64,000 nt of DNA, from NCBI GenBank assembly GCA_017527865.1, contig JAFXPN010000010.1:1-64000 (forward strand), read 5' to 3'. The translations under genes and the position numbers were made by a program. Positions 25,330 to 33,718 of this stretch are shown here, in pieces. Positions within the stretch are counted from its first letter, which is position 1. Each line of letters starts with the position of its first letter. The stretch comes from Clostridiales bacterium. GTDB lineage: Bacteria; Bacillota; Clostridia; Saccharofermentanales; Saccharofermentanaceae. The notes under the pieces were generated by a model. It ran no database searches, was not told the DNA's origin, and was given only the letters and a program-made list of their open reading frames with translations.

Positions 25330-26322
25330 ATGGATCAGAAAGTACGTGATAACAGATTTGACAACCTGAAGGGTGTAATGATCTTTCTGGTAGTATTCTG
25401 CCATTTTATCGAAACGATGTACGCATCGTGGCAGGATGATCCGGTCACAAGGTACCTGTATTGTTTTATCTATCTTTTCCATATGCCTGTTTTTATATTT
25501 ATCTCAGGCTTCTTTTCGAAAAAGAATGATACTGACGATTATTACAGGAAAACAATAAGCAACTGCCTTATACCCTATATCATCTTCAATTTTCTTTATT
25601 GCATGATGGGGACCGGAGGCGATGTTCTGCGAAGCCTTCTCGGGTTTACATATCCCCAGTGGACACTATGGTTCCTGTTGAGCCTGTTTATATGGAGAAT
25701 TACGGTCAAACCCGTATCGATGTTCAAAGGCGCTTTTCTCCTCTCTGTTCTGTTGTCTTTGTATGTGGGATTTACTGAATTGGGAGGCTTTCTGGCATTG
25801 GCGAGAACTATTGGTTTTTTGCCGTTTTTCCTGGCAGGGTACCTGATCCCTGAACAATATATAGGGAAGATCAGAAGCCTGAAGAAAGTGTATGCGCTTT
25901 TTGCCTTTGTGTTTGCTGTGATCTCTTTACTGGTGCTTCAAAGATCAGGCGCCGGAATAGCCGTGCTCTACATGTCAACACCTTATGACGGCATGTCCCC
26001 GGCAGCTTCGGTCGGAGTAAGAACTCTCATCTTGGCAACAGGTTTTATATGCATAGGAGGTCTTATTCTGATCGTCTCCGACAAGCACAGTATCATTTCC
26101 GTGATAGGGAAGAACAGTATCCTGATCTACTTGGTGCACTCCGGGATCATACGCGTTCTGATGCATGTTTCATTCATTAAGATCGATAACGGTCTCGTAA
26201 GCATTGTTTTTGCAGCCGTTTGCGCAGCGGCTGTCTGCCTTCTGTTTGGAAATGATCCGGTCACAAGAGCTTACCGTTATGTTATGGGCCTCATTTCAAA
26301 TGTGGTCTTAAAGAAAAAATAA
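25330..26322 (+). CDS. Acyltransferase 3 family membrane protein (fucose 4-O-acetylase-like)
   Basis: This 330-residue protein has about 10 TM helices. It opens with RFDNLKGVMIFLVVFCHFIE, where the conserved His of acyltransferase 3 enzymes lies at the end of TM1, and has FHMPVFIFISGFF around residue 60, a family hallmark. Such enzymes O-acylate sugars or other envelope polymers using a cytosolic acyl donor. Two other members (34148 and 51314) occur in this window. Downstream is a separate XRE-regulated operon. Confidence 0.85.
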   Translation: MDQKVRDNRFDNLKGVMIFLVVFCHFIETMYASWQDDPVTRYLYCFIYLFHMPVFIFISGFFSKKNDTDDYYRKTISNCLIPYIIFNFLYCMMGTGGDVLRSLLGFTYPQWTLWFLLSLFIWRITVKPVSMFKGAFLLSVLLSLYVGFTELGGFLALARTIGFLPFFLAGYLIPEQYIGKIRSLKKVYALFAFVFAVISLLVLQRSGAGIAVLYMSTPYDGMSPAASVGVRTLILATGFICIGGLILIVSDKHSIISVIGKNSILIYLVHSGIIRVLMHVSFIKIDNGLVSIVFAAVCAAAVCLLFGNDPVTRAYRYVMGLISNVVLKKK

Positions 26323-26348
26323 TCAGCCCTTGCAATAATTGCACAAAA

Positions 26349-26364
26349 AGTGTAAATTTACACT
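26349..26364. promoter_or_regulatory. Perfect 16-bp palindrome in the promoter of the XRE operon
   Basis: AGTGTAAATTTACACT is perfectly palindromic and lies just downstream of a TTGCAC -35-like element, overlapping the likely -10 (CTATAA/TATAAG, 26363-26369). It is placed 30 bp before the first gene and is a natural operator candidate for the XRE protein at 26770. Confidence 0.7.
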
Positions 26365-26393
26365 ATAAGAGCAAATATTGGAGGCTGATCGAT

Positions 26394-26768
26394 ATGTGCA
26401 AGAACAGCAAAAAGCCGTTGAAGATTGTGATCGCCGTATTCCTGATCATCGCTGCTGTTATAGGCGGGCTGATGATATATGCTTTTATCCCGCACACCAG
26501 ACATTTCAATGATATCTATATGCTGTCGGACAATAAGATCGACGGCCGCTACCGCTATTATGCCCGCGTTAACGGTCAGACATTTCTTCTTGAATCGGAC
26601 GAAGATCTCAGGAACGTTCTCGAGGATAACGAAGACGTTTACGGGGAGTATGATCTGGGCCCGCAGGATATAAGGGTCAAGGCTTTGAGGTTTGATGTTT
26701 ACCGGACGGATAATTCCGGTATCTTCATGTCATTTCCCACGATAGCTTACGAGTATGCCGGAGGCTGA
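26394..26768 (+). CDS. Small single-TM protein, first gene of the XRE operon
   Basis: The 124-residue protein has a basic N-terminus, one TM helix (about 9-30) and a roughly 90-residue outer domain with no recognised motif. A GGAGG site lies 9 nt before the ATG. It is followed at 1-bp spacing by an XRE regulator and then by a multi-TM protein, so the three are probably one transcript under the palindrome at 26349. Function unknown. Confidence 0.55.
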   Translation: MCKNSKKPLKIVIAVFLIIAAVIGGLMIYAFIPHTRHFNDIYMLSDNKIDGRYRYYARVNGQTFLLESDEDLRNVLEDNEDVYGEYDLGPQDIRVKALRFDVYRTDNSGIFMSFPTIAYEYAGG

Positions 26769-26769
26769 T

Positions 26770-27216
26770 ATGACCAGAGAAGAAGTAGTATCTGCAGTTA
26801 ACGACAGACTGAAACTCGTGAGGACCGAATACGGACTCACACAGGACAAGATGGCGATGATCCTCGGGATCTCCAAGAAATCGCTCGTCGAGAGCGAGAA
26901 GGGACGCCGCCCTTTGGGCTGGACGGAAGCCGTGGCGCTTGTCACCATTTTCGAGAAGAGCACGATCCTTACGGATGCTCTGGGAGAAGATTTTGTACAC
27001 ATGGTTTCTGCGCTCGCGCTGAAGGATGTCGAAGTGACGTATCCTATGACGATGGGCGGTAAGGTCTGGTGGAGAGAGATAAAGAAAGAAGACGGCTATA
27101 AGATCCAGCAGAATGTTATCTCGAATCATTACAGACTTCTTGATGATAAGGACAGAAGGCTTATATCCTCATTCAATCTGAAGGAGGTTGAGGAATATCT
27201 GGGAGGGATCAGATAA
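26770..27216 (+). CDS. XRE family DNA-binding protein
   Basis: The 148-residue protein has an N-terminal Cro/CI-type HTH (about 8-60: LVRTEYGLTQDKMAMILGISKKSLVESEKGRRPL). The rest is a helical region with no named domain. The ATG at 26770 has GGAGG 5 nt upstream. The stop overlaps the next start by one base. It most likely autoregulates through the palindrome 26349-26364; what it senses is not visible. Confidence 0.82.
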   Translation: MTREEVVSAVNDRLKLVRTEYGLTQDKMAMILGISKKSLVESEKGRRPLGWTEAVALVTIFEKSTILTDALGEDFVHMVSALALKDVEVTYPMTMGGKVWWREIKKEDGYKIQQNVISNHYRLLDDKDRRLISSFNLKEVEEYLGGIR

Positions 27217-27614
27217 TGGAAATGTTGTTATTTTGGGCGCCGGTCCTGGTGATCTTCTTCGGAATGATAATCCTTGGTCTGGTCAAACACAAGAACAGAA
27301 AACTGCTTGCCGTATCGATAGCATGGCTCTCATTGATCGCCGCATGTGTTTTATACTATTATCTTACTTGTCTTATCTTTTATTTTCCTATCGGCATGAA
27401 GGATTATGCAAGTGAGGTCATGGCCGGGATCGTTATCACTGTATTCTTTCTTCCCATAGTGATATGCATTATCCTTTATATCCGGAGTATCATTAAGAAG
27501 AAAAGAAACGATGCACTGCTTATCGGTGTCCTGGCGTGGGGTCTGTTTCCGGTCTTTGTTTGGCTTTATGTGATGATCTTTACCGCGATCTTCGGCGGTG
27601 ATCCCTGCCCCTGA
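27216..27614 (+). CDS. Small membrane protein, three to four TM helices
   Basis: The 132-residue protein is mostly hydrophobic, with TM segments near 5-22, 30-55, 70-90 and 100-125 and a KKKRN cytoplasmic loop. It is translationally coupled to the XRE regulator (TAATG). Together with the single-TM protein at 26394 it may form the membrane side of a small sensing unit. Not recognised. Confidence 0.55.
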   Translation: MEMLLFWAPVLVIFFGMIILGLVKHKNRKLLAVSIAWLSLIAACVLYYYLTCLIFYFPIGMKDYASEVMAGIVITVFFLPIVICIILYIRSIIKKKRNDALLIGVLAWGLFPVFVWLYVMIFTAIFGGDPCP

Positions 27615-27722
27615 GATATCCGCGGCTGATCATATCTTGCGTTCCTGAATGATCAATATGGTCAATCGCAATTCAAAGATCTCAGCTTGTCTTTATGGTC
27701 TTTACGGTATAGACTTGGCAGC

Positions 27723-28178
27723 ATGATCAGAGTTTTATTTATCTGCCACGGCAACATCTGCAGGTCTGCGATGTGCGAGTTCATCATGAAGGACATGGCG
27801 GCCCGCGCCGGGCTTGCAGATAAGGTTATTATCGATTCTGCAGCGACATCGCGCGAGGAGATAGGCAACGACATGTATCCGCCCGCAAGAAGGAAACTTC
27901 AGCAGGAGGGGATTCCCTTTGCACCCAGGCGCGCGCGGCAGGTGACAAGGGAGGATTACGAGAATTATGATCTGATCCTTTGCATGGAAGCGTATAACCT
28001 CCGCAATATTAAGCGCATCATACCTGAAGATACTGAGGGCAAGATAAAGCTTCTTCTGGATTATACGGATCATCCGCGCGACATAGCGGATCCGTGGTAC
28101 ACCGGCAACTTCGATGAGACATATGATGATCTCACGGAAGGCTGTGAGGCGCTGCTGAAAGTCATTGCAGAAATGTGA
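27723..28178 (+). CDS. Low-molecular-weight protein-tyrosine phosphatase
   Basis: This 151-residue protein has the P-loop CHGNICRS at residues 8-15 (catalytic Cys8, Arg14) right at the N-terminus and the general acid in IADPWYTGNFDETYDD. Length and motifs are canonical. LMW phosphatases dephosphorylate tyrosine kinases of capsule synthesis or arginine-phosphorylated proteins; the present residue after the P-loop Asn is Ile, not diagnostic here. The start at 27723 places the P-loop normally. No polysaccharide kinase gene is adjacent. Confidence 0.9.
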   Translation: MIRVLFICHGNICRSAMCEFIMKDMAARAGLADKVIIDSAATSREEIGNDMYPPARRKLQQEGIPFAPRRARQVTREDYENYDLILCMEAYNLRNIKRIIPEDTEGKIKLLLDYTDHPRDIADPWYTGNFDETYDDLTEGCEALLKVIAEM

Positions 28179-28212
28179 GTCCTGCTTTTCGAGCGGGGGC
28201 AACAGCTTAAGG

Positions 28213-29178
28213 TTAACCGTATTGGAAATGCTGGTAATCCTTGGGATTGCTCCAGGCGCCTCCCCATGTCCAGCCGTTCGCCGTAAACAGCTGATAAGCG
28301 TAGTCTTCTTCAGTTATCACGTGCGGCGTGGACGCAGACCTGTCTGAGACATAGGCGGATGCATTCTCGTGGGACCAGCTTAAAGAGCCGTCGCTGTTTA
28401 TGCGCACATAGGGGTTTTGCTGCGGATTGATGTCGATCGCAAGTCCCAGCGCGTGCTTCGATATGTGCGAAGACCCGGTCGCCGCGCGGTAGCAGAAGCA
28501 GCTCGTGTTGTTGTGGTCGATGGAATTGGTGTCCGAGTCAGTCCCGTTGCCCACCCAGAAATCATCGATAAGATACATTGAATATATCTCGTAACGCGCT
28601 TCACATAATTCCTCGAAAATGTTAATTACCTGATCCGCGACCTGTGAGTTGACGATCATCTCGCCCACCTGATAGTTGCCGTCAAAGTTTACATGCAGCA
28701 TCTTAAGGTATCTGAGGCTCGACAGACCGATGTCATTGTTGTAAACGAAAGACTGACCGCTGATCCTTTGAAATACCGGGTCTCCTTCCGTTATGGTACT
28801 TATGGTGAAGTACTGTCCGAGGTTTGACGTGTCTATCAGATCCGAACTGATGACGTTGCCGGGTTCGTATCCGTCGAGCGATGTGAGATAAGAAGGTTCC
28901 GGAGTCGGCGTGGGAGTCGGTTCTGCCGTCGGTGTTGGTGATGGAGTCGGAGTGTTTGTCAGCAGCGGGGTCGGGGAAGATGAAGGAGACGCTTCCGATG
29001 TCGAAGTCTGTTCAGCAGACGTGGTTTCTTCGGTTGTTATTGGTTCTGGGTCATCCCTGTCAAGCGCTGACACCGCGAAGACGGCGGCAATGACCATAAT
29101 AACGGCAAACGCTGCTGCCGTCCAAGTCATGATCTTTGTGCGGCTTTGCCGCCTGCTGCCTCTGCTCTTGTGTTTCAT
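28213..29178 (-). CDS. M15 family D,D-carboxypeptidase-like protein, membrane anchored
   Basis: The 321-residue protein has an N-terminal TM anchor (about 14-36), a Ser/Thr/Pro linker with PTPSPTPTAEPTP (about 60-95), and a C-terminal M15 peptidase-like domain. Zinc ligands are suggested by SKHALGLAID (His and Asp, about 237-246) and DYQHFQYG at the end (last His), with Trp-rich NGWTWGG before it. It should trim peptidoglycan stem peptides outside the membrane, as VanY- or L,D-endopeptidase-type enzymes do. A TATCAT -10 ends 7 nt before the ATG and no Shine-Dalgarno is seen. Confidence 0.83.
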   Translation of the reverse strand: MKHKSRGSRRQSRTKIMTWTAAAFAVIMVIAAVFAVSALDRDDPEPITTEETTSAEQTSTSEASPSSSPTPLLTNTPTPSPTPTAEPTPTPTPEPSYLTSLDGYEPGNVISSDLIDTSNLGQYFTISTITEGDPVFQRISGQSFVYNNDIGLSSLRYLKMLHVNFDGNYQVGEMIVNSQVADQVINIFEELCEARYEIYSMYLIDDFWVGNGTDSDTNSIDHNNTSCFCYRAATGSSHISKHALGLAIDINPQQNPYVRINSDGSLSWSHENASAYVSDRSASTPHVITEEDYAYQLFTANGWTWGGAWSNPKDYQHFQYG

Positions 29179-29284
29179 ATGATCTATGATACCACTGCGG
29201 TCAGCCTCCGCCCGAAGTTAATGTTTCCGTTTATTTTTTTAGCAAAAAATTAACGCTTACCTTAACTTTTGCGGTGTCACTTCA

Positions 29285-29412
29285 AAATAGCCCCGTATTT
29301 CCTTACAATGTTCCAACTTTTACCGATTATCAGGAACTCCATCAGGAAATTGAACTGTTATTCCTGATACTGTTCTATGCTTTTCAGATAACCAGGAACA
29401 CTATCAGGAACT
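29285..29412. repeat. Hairpin-rich intergenic repeat, copy B (inverted relative to copy A)
   Basis: The reverse complement matches 1-118 closely. Within it TTCCTGATACTGTTC (29361-29375) pairs with GAACACTATCAGGAA (29396-29410), 14 of 15 bases, across a 20-nt loop. A second, imperfect hairpin uses 29299-29314 and 29333-29348. Confidence 0.75.
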
Positions 29413-29511
29413 GACCTGCTGAAAAACCCCGGTTTTTACGCCGGTGTTGCTTAATGTATGAATAAGTGATTAATTGATGCTTTTCGCGAAATACACCTTT
29501 CCGGTGGGAAT

Positions 29512-29541
29512 GTGACGGGAGAAGCGTTGTTATACTATAAT
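29512..29541 (+). promoter_or_regulatory. Promoter of the kinase gene, leaderless arrangement
   Basis: GTGACG (29512-29517), an 18-bp spacer and TATAAT (29536-29541) end 6 nt before the ATG at 29548. The GTG at 29512 could be read as a start codon, but it coincides with the -35. Confidence 0.55.
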
Positions 29542-29547
29542 CTGTTT

Positions 29548-30609
29548 ATGGATCCTCAGTCTGAACAACACGAATACTGTCCGAGATGCGATGCCAATCT
29601 GACACTTCAGAAAGGCTACAGCAACGACCTGCCTTATTGGGTCTGCAGGGGATGCGGCGAGATGCTGATCAATCCCAATATCGAGACGGAAGATGACATC
29701 GTGTGGATATGCGATAAGTGCGGACAGATGCTCAATATCCAGGACGGATTCGCGGATAACGGCGGCAAGTGGACATGCACGAACTGCGGAACCGTGAACA
29801 TGATCGACGGGAAGAACCTCTATGACACGGAGGAGGCATATACCGCCGATCTTCATAATCCGTACAGGGGACTTACCGATGAAGAGGCGCTTGAGATATC
29901 ATCGTACCGTGAGGTGAATCCGGTCGGCGGCCGCCCGAACGTCATCCTGGTCGAAGAGCCGGATACCGGGAAGCTCTATATCAAGAAATACCTCACCGTA
30001 TATGATAAGAGCATATACGAATATCTTAAGGATCATCCTGTGGACCATATGCCGCGCATACTGTTTCTCGCCGAAGGAAGTAATTGCCTTGTAGTGATCG
30101 AAGATTATATCGAGGGGCAGACGGTCGGCGATCTTATCGTATCCAAACAGCTTACAAAGCGGAGGTCGGTTGACATAATCTGTCAGATATTAAGGATACT
30201 TCTTCATCTTCACGGCCTCCCGGATCCCATAATCCACAGAGACATCAAGCCGTCCAACCTGATCGTGGATCCTAAAGGCGAGGTGTATCTTCTCGACATG
30301 AATGCCGCGAAATGGTATGAACCCGATCTCATAGACGACGGGAATTATCTCGGGACAAGATATTTCGCAGCCCCCGAACAGGTCGGATACGGTCTTAAGG
30401 CTTCATCTGCGAAGTCCGATATATATGCTGTCGGCATACTTCTCAACGTTATGCTGACGGGCGCGCTCCCCAAAGAGAAGCCCGCAGAGGGTGCTTTTCG
30501 CGATATAATCGAAAAGTGCACCAAGCTGGAGGCAGACCAGCGTTACAGCGCGGAGGAACTGCTCCGTGAATTGGAAAAAGTACAGAACGGGGGAGAGGGT
30601 AATGGATAA
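29548..30609 (+). CDS. Ser/Thr protein kinase with N-terminal zinc ribbons
   Basis: The 353-residue protein starts with two zinc ribbons (CPRCD/CRGCG and CDKCG/CTNCG, about 10-85). The kinase domain (about 125-345) has the ATP lysine in LYIKKYL, catalytic loop IHRDIKPSN (about 228) with Asp, Lys and Asn all present, and a modified DFG (LLDMNAAKW keeps the Asp), followed by AAPEQ for APE. The Gly-rich loop is poor. It should phosphorylate Ser/Thr in the cytosol, and no TM or PASTA domains are present. Its stop overlaps the next gene by 8 bp. No ribosome site precedes the ATG. Confidence 0.83.
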   Translation: MDPQSEQHEYCPRCDANLTLQKGYSNDLPYWVCRGCGEMLINPNIETEDDIVWICDKCGQMLNIQDGFADNGGKWTCTNCGTVNMIDGKNLYDTEEAYTADLHNPYRGLTDEEALEISSYREVNPVGGRPNVILVEEPDTGKLYIKKYLTVYDKSIYEYLKDHPVDHMPRILFLAEGSNCLVVIEDYIEGQTVGDLIVSKQLTKRRSVDIICQILRILLHLHGLPDPIIHRDIKPSNLIVDPKGEVYLLDMNAAKWYEPDLIDDGNYLGTRYFAAPEQVGYGLKASSAKSDIYAVGILLNVMLTGALPKEKPAEGAFRDIIEKCTKLEADQRYSAEELLRELEKVQNGGEGNG

Positions 30610-31042
30610 GAGACCTACCGAGGAGCTTGACAGGATCCTTGAACAGACGGCCCCGGATCAGATAGGGGATTATTTTTTATCTAACAGAAAAGATCTCGCA
30701 GATACGAATAAGGCCTTCTGTTACTATTTCAAGGATGTTATCGATGCGAAGCACATCATGCTCAAGGATGTTTATGCAAGAGCCGGACTTACCGAATCCT
30801 ACGGGAGCAAGATAGTCTCGATGGAAAAGCACACGAAGAACAGGGACGTTATCATACGTCTGTGCCTGGCGGGCCATTTTACACTCGATGAGATGAACCG
30901 CGCATTGAAGCTGTACGGCTTTAACGAGCTTTATTCCAAGAACCCACGTGATGCGTGCATGATCGTGGCTTTGAACAACAGGATCTGCGATGCGGATAAG
31001 ATAAACGAGATCCTTAAGGCGAACGGGCTTAAGGAAATCTGA
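30602..31042 (+). CDS. Predicted helical/HTH regulator coupled to the kinase
   Basis: The 146-residue protein contains DVYARAGLTESYGSKIVSMEKHTKNRDVIIRLCLAG-like sequence (about 60-100), which reads as an XRE-type HTH with a following helix, then a duplicated helical tail (LKLYGFNELY, LKANGLKEI). It is translationally coupled to the zinc-ribbon kinase through GGGGGAGAGGG and an 8-bp overlap, making it a likely substrate or partner. This role is inferred from position; the family is not one I can name. Confidence 0.6.
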   Translation: MDKRPTEELDRILEQTAPDQIGDYFLSNRKDLADTNKAFCYYFKDVIDAKHIMLKDVYARAGLTESYGSKIVSMEKHTKNRDVIIRLCLAGHFTLDEMNRALKLYGFNELYSKNPRDACMIVALNNRICDADKINEILKANGLKEI

Positions 31043-31145
31043 TAGTTTACAAATAGTTCAACGAATAGAAACTACAGGTAATTTTTCATTTTTTATAATC
31101 TTACTTGTCAAGGTATATTGTTTATCTTAGCAAGGAGGATTTTCT

Positions 31146-33359
31146 ATGAAAAAGATACGAATCACTTCATCTGATAAGCTGCGTCTCGTGTCGGTTATCC
31201 TGAGCCTTGTAATGGTATTCGTTATGATCCCTAAGGGAATCGTACGCGCTGACAGCGGCAACTGCGGTCCCGGATTGTCCTGGGATTTTAACGGAGGCGT
31301 GCTCACGATCTCCGGTTCAGGCGATATGTATGATTATCCTGAACACCTTCACGGTCCCGATTCGGGCAACGAACTTGCCCAGCCGTGGTTTCATCTTAAG
31401 CCGTATATCAATTCCATCGTGATCAATGAGGGCGTGACCTCGATAGGTGCAGGAGCGTTCTGGGGATGCGGCGCGCTTACATCCGTATCCATTCCGGGAT
31501 CGGTACAGCGTATCGGCTTCGCGGCATTCGCGGATGACGGAGCGCTCGGCAGCGTAACGATCCCGAACGGCGTGATCGGCGAGTCGGCGTTCATAAGATG
31601 TACCGGTCTTCGCACCGTCACATTCGGTCCCGGCGTAACGGCTTCGGGAATAAGCGCTTTCGAGAGCTGCACAGGTCTTCAGGGCGTTTATATCAGCGAT
31701 GTGGCGTCATACTGCAGGATCTACTTCGGCGGCAATAAGGCGAGCCCGCTCGAGTACGCGCATAATCTTTATCTTAACGGCGCGCCCCTCACGAATCTCG
31801 TGATCCCGGGCGGCGTTACGAAGGTAGGAGACTACGCGTTCGAACACTGCTGGACGATCACTTCCGTGACTATCCCCGAGGGCTGCACGGAGATCGGCGA
31901 ATATGCATTTAACAACTGCCGGAATATAACAACGGCATCTCTGCCGAATTCCTTAAGGACCGTAGGCGGATTTGCATTTGCTTCCTGCGCACAGATGCAT
32001 ACGGCTTTGCCCGGAGGCATCACATATATAGGCGAGCGTGCTTTTAACGGAGCTCCTCTTGCTTCCAACATAGTTGTCAATCAGGGCGTTATAGGCGAGA
32101 GAGCCTTCAATGCATGCGGTTCCGTCATGGATCTGACCATCGGCGCAGGCGTGACTTACATCGGCGCCAATGCCTTTAATGAGATGGGCGGACTTCGCAA
32201 CATCCATTACGGAAGCACAGAAGCCAACTGGAATGCGCTTTCAGCAAATTCCGGTTACAGCAGGGTTGTCTCTTATCCTTACTGGAGAGGCATCACTTTC
32301 GGTTCAGCGGGAGCTTCGGTACAGCCTCAGACCGGTTCTGTCAACTTCGGCGGATACAACTGGGATGTTCTTACCGTAACCGACGGACGTGCACTCCTGA
32401 TAACACATGACGTAATAGCATTTAAGTGTTTCTCTCCCAACTATTCGGGCAGAGGCAGCATGAATACAGGATGGGAAGGCAGCGCATTGAGAGGATGGCT
32501 CAACAGTGCATTCCTCGGCGGTCTTCCTCAGGATCAGATCATCGCGACGAGTGTATCAACGGCTCCGAATTCGAGATTCGGAACACCGGGAGCCAACGGC
32601 GGCGCAGTGACAGACAAGGTGTTCATCCTGAGCGAGGATGAGGCAAGACAGTATTTTGCAAACGATCAGATGAGAACGGCTGCTGCGACGGATGCGGCGT
32701 TGGCAAGCGTAGGCGCTGCCCGCAACGGTTCTGCGCAGAGCGATCCTACTACCGGCAACACATACTGGTGGTTAAGGTCTCCCGGAATGTTCTCTTATAA
32801 TACCGCCTATGTTAATTACACAGGCTCCATCAGGCTTGACGGCGTCGAGTCGCCTACGGGCACTCTGATCGGCGTAAGACCCTGCGTATGGGTAAATGCA
32901 GCGGCATTGGGGATCAGCGGTACTTCCGCTGCCCCCGCGCCCGCTTCGACTACGTCGTCTCAGCCGGCCGCGACCGGTGCCGATGTTGAGCAGATAAGCG
33001 CGTTCGTCGACCGCCTTTACGCCGAGTTCCTCGGACGTGACGCCGATGACGCGGGCCGCTCTTACTGGGTAAATAAGATAACGGGAGGAATGTCGGCTGT
33101 AGATGTATCCGCAGGATTTGTATTCTCGAATGAGCTTCGTGACATGAATCTGTCGAATGAAGAGTTCGTAAGAAGGGCATATACCGTTTATCTCAACAGA
33201 GAGCCTGATGCGGCGGGCATTGCCTACTGGGTAGGACTTCTCGAGAGGGGCAATGATTACGGCTGTATCATCCACGGCTTCGGCGAATCCGATGAATTTA
33301 CCGGAATATGCAATTCTTTCGGTGTTACCCGCGGAGATTACCCTTATACCAACAGATAA
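31146..33359 (+). CDS. Secreted BspA-type LRR, DUF6273 and DUF4214 protein
   Basis: The 737-residue protein has a signal peptide (about 1-36, ending VRA-DS), LRR_5-type repeats (about 60-385, units such as GVTSIGAGAFWGCGALTSVSIP), a DUF6273 domain (about 390-600; includes ALRGWLNSAFL and TYWWLRSPG) and a C-terminal DUF4214 domain (about 615-735; FVDRLYAEFLGRDADDAGRSYWV and a second half REPDAAGIAYWV). All suit surface display and contact with host, other cells or polysaccharide. A strong AAGGAGG site precedes the ATG. There is no LPXTG motif, so attachment may be through DUF4214 or another route. Confidence 0.87.
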   Translation: MKKIRITSSDKLRLVSVILSLVMVFVMIPKGIVRADSGNCGPGLSWDFNGGVLTISGSGDMYDYPEHLHGPDSGNELAQPWFHLKPYINSIVINEGVTSIGAGAFWGCGALTSVSIPGSVQRIGFAAFADDGALGSVTIPNGVIGESAFIRCTGLRTVTFGPGVTASGISAFESCTGLQGVYISDVASYCRIYFGGNKASPLEYAHNLYLNGAPLTNLVIPGGVTKVGDYAFEHCWTITSVTIPEGCTEIGEYAFNNCRNITTASLPNSLRTVGGFAFASCAQMHTALPGGITYIGERAFNGAPLASNIVVNQGVIGERAFNACGSVMDLTIGAGVTYIGANAFNEMGGLRNIHYGSTEANWNALSANSGYSRVVSYPYWRGITFGSAGASVQPQTGSVNFGGYNWDVLTVTDGRALLITHDVIAFKCFSPNYSGRGSMNTGWEGSALRGWLNSAFLGGLPQDQIIATSVSTAPNSRFGTPGANGGAVTDKVFILSEDEARQYFANDQMRTAAATDAALASVGAARNGSAQSDPTTGNTYWWLRSPGMFSYNTAYVNYTGSIRLDGVESPTGTLIGVRPCVWVNAAALGISGTSAAPAPASTTSSQPAATGADVEQISAFVDRLYAEFLGRDADDAGRSYWVNKITGGMSAVDVSAGFVFSNELRDMNLSNEEFVRRAYTVYLNREPDAAGIAYWVGLLERGNDYGCIIHGFGESDEFTGICNSFGVTRGDYPYTNR

Positions 33360-33408
33360 CATTTTGGTATATAATAATAAAGTTAATTTTATCTGCAGGA
33401 GAAAAGAT

Positions 33409-33705
33409 ATGGAAACAAAACTCAATAAAGAAGGCACAAAGCTTACGATCGAGATCGCCGGACGCCTTGATACACTTACGGCTCCCGAGTTCGAGAAGGA
33501 AGTTGAACCCGCTCTCGACGGCATTACCGATCTTACGATCGACCTTAAGGATCTTGAGTATATCTCATCCGCAGGTCTGCGTGCTCTTCTCGGTCTTGCT
33601 CAGACCATGGAAGACAAGGGTCAGATGAAGGTCACGAATCCCAATGACGCTGTTATGGATGTATTCAGCGTTACAGGCTTCGACGATATCCTTAACATAG
33701 TTTGA
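33409..33705 (+). CDS. STAS-domain anti-sigma-factor antagonist (RsbV-like)
   Basis: The 98-residue protein is a single STAS domain with the conserved phosphorylation region DLEYISSAGLRALLG (Ser near residue 53). In partner-switching systems the unphosphorylated form captures the HATPase kinase and frees its target. The ATG at 33409 follows GCAGGAGAAA; longer readings overlap the previous gene. The next gene, 13 bp on, encodes the kinase partner. Confidence 0.92.
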   Translation: METKLNKEGTKLTIEIAGRLDTLTAPEFEKEVEPALDGITDLTIDLKDLEYISSAGLRALLGLAQTMEDKGQMKVTNPNDAVMDVFSVTGFDDILNIV

Positions 33706-33718
33706 GGATAAGATAATA

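Larger units (their letters stand above)
29179..29547. other. Divergent intergenic region
   Basis: This 369-bp gap between the M15 gene (minus) and the kinase gene (plus) holds the promoter of each gene and hairpin repeat copy B (29285-29412). A small imperfect hairpin around 29424-29450 (AACCCCGG with CCGGTGTT) follows. No ORF of quality was seen. Confidence 0.6.

Noticed and set aside
27723..28178. Arsenate reductase instead of LMW phosphatase
   Set aside because: The P-loop and DPWY region fit LMW tyrosine phosphatases, and no arsenic resistance genes are nearby despite an ArsB-related permease at 21188.
29512..29547. GTG start of the kinase at 29512
   Set aside because: The GTG coincides with the -35 of a good promoter whose -10 lies between it and the ATG at 29548, so it would not be transcribed from that promoter.
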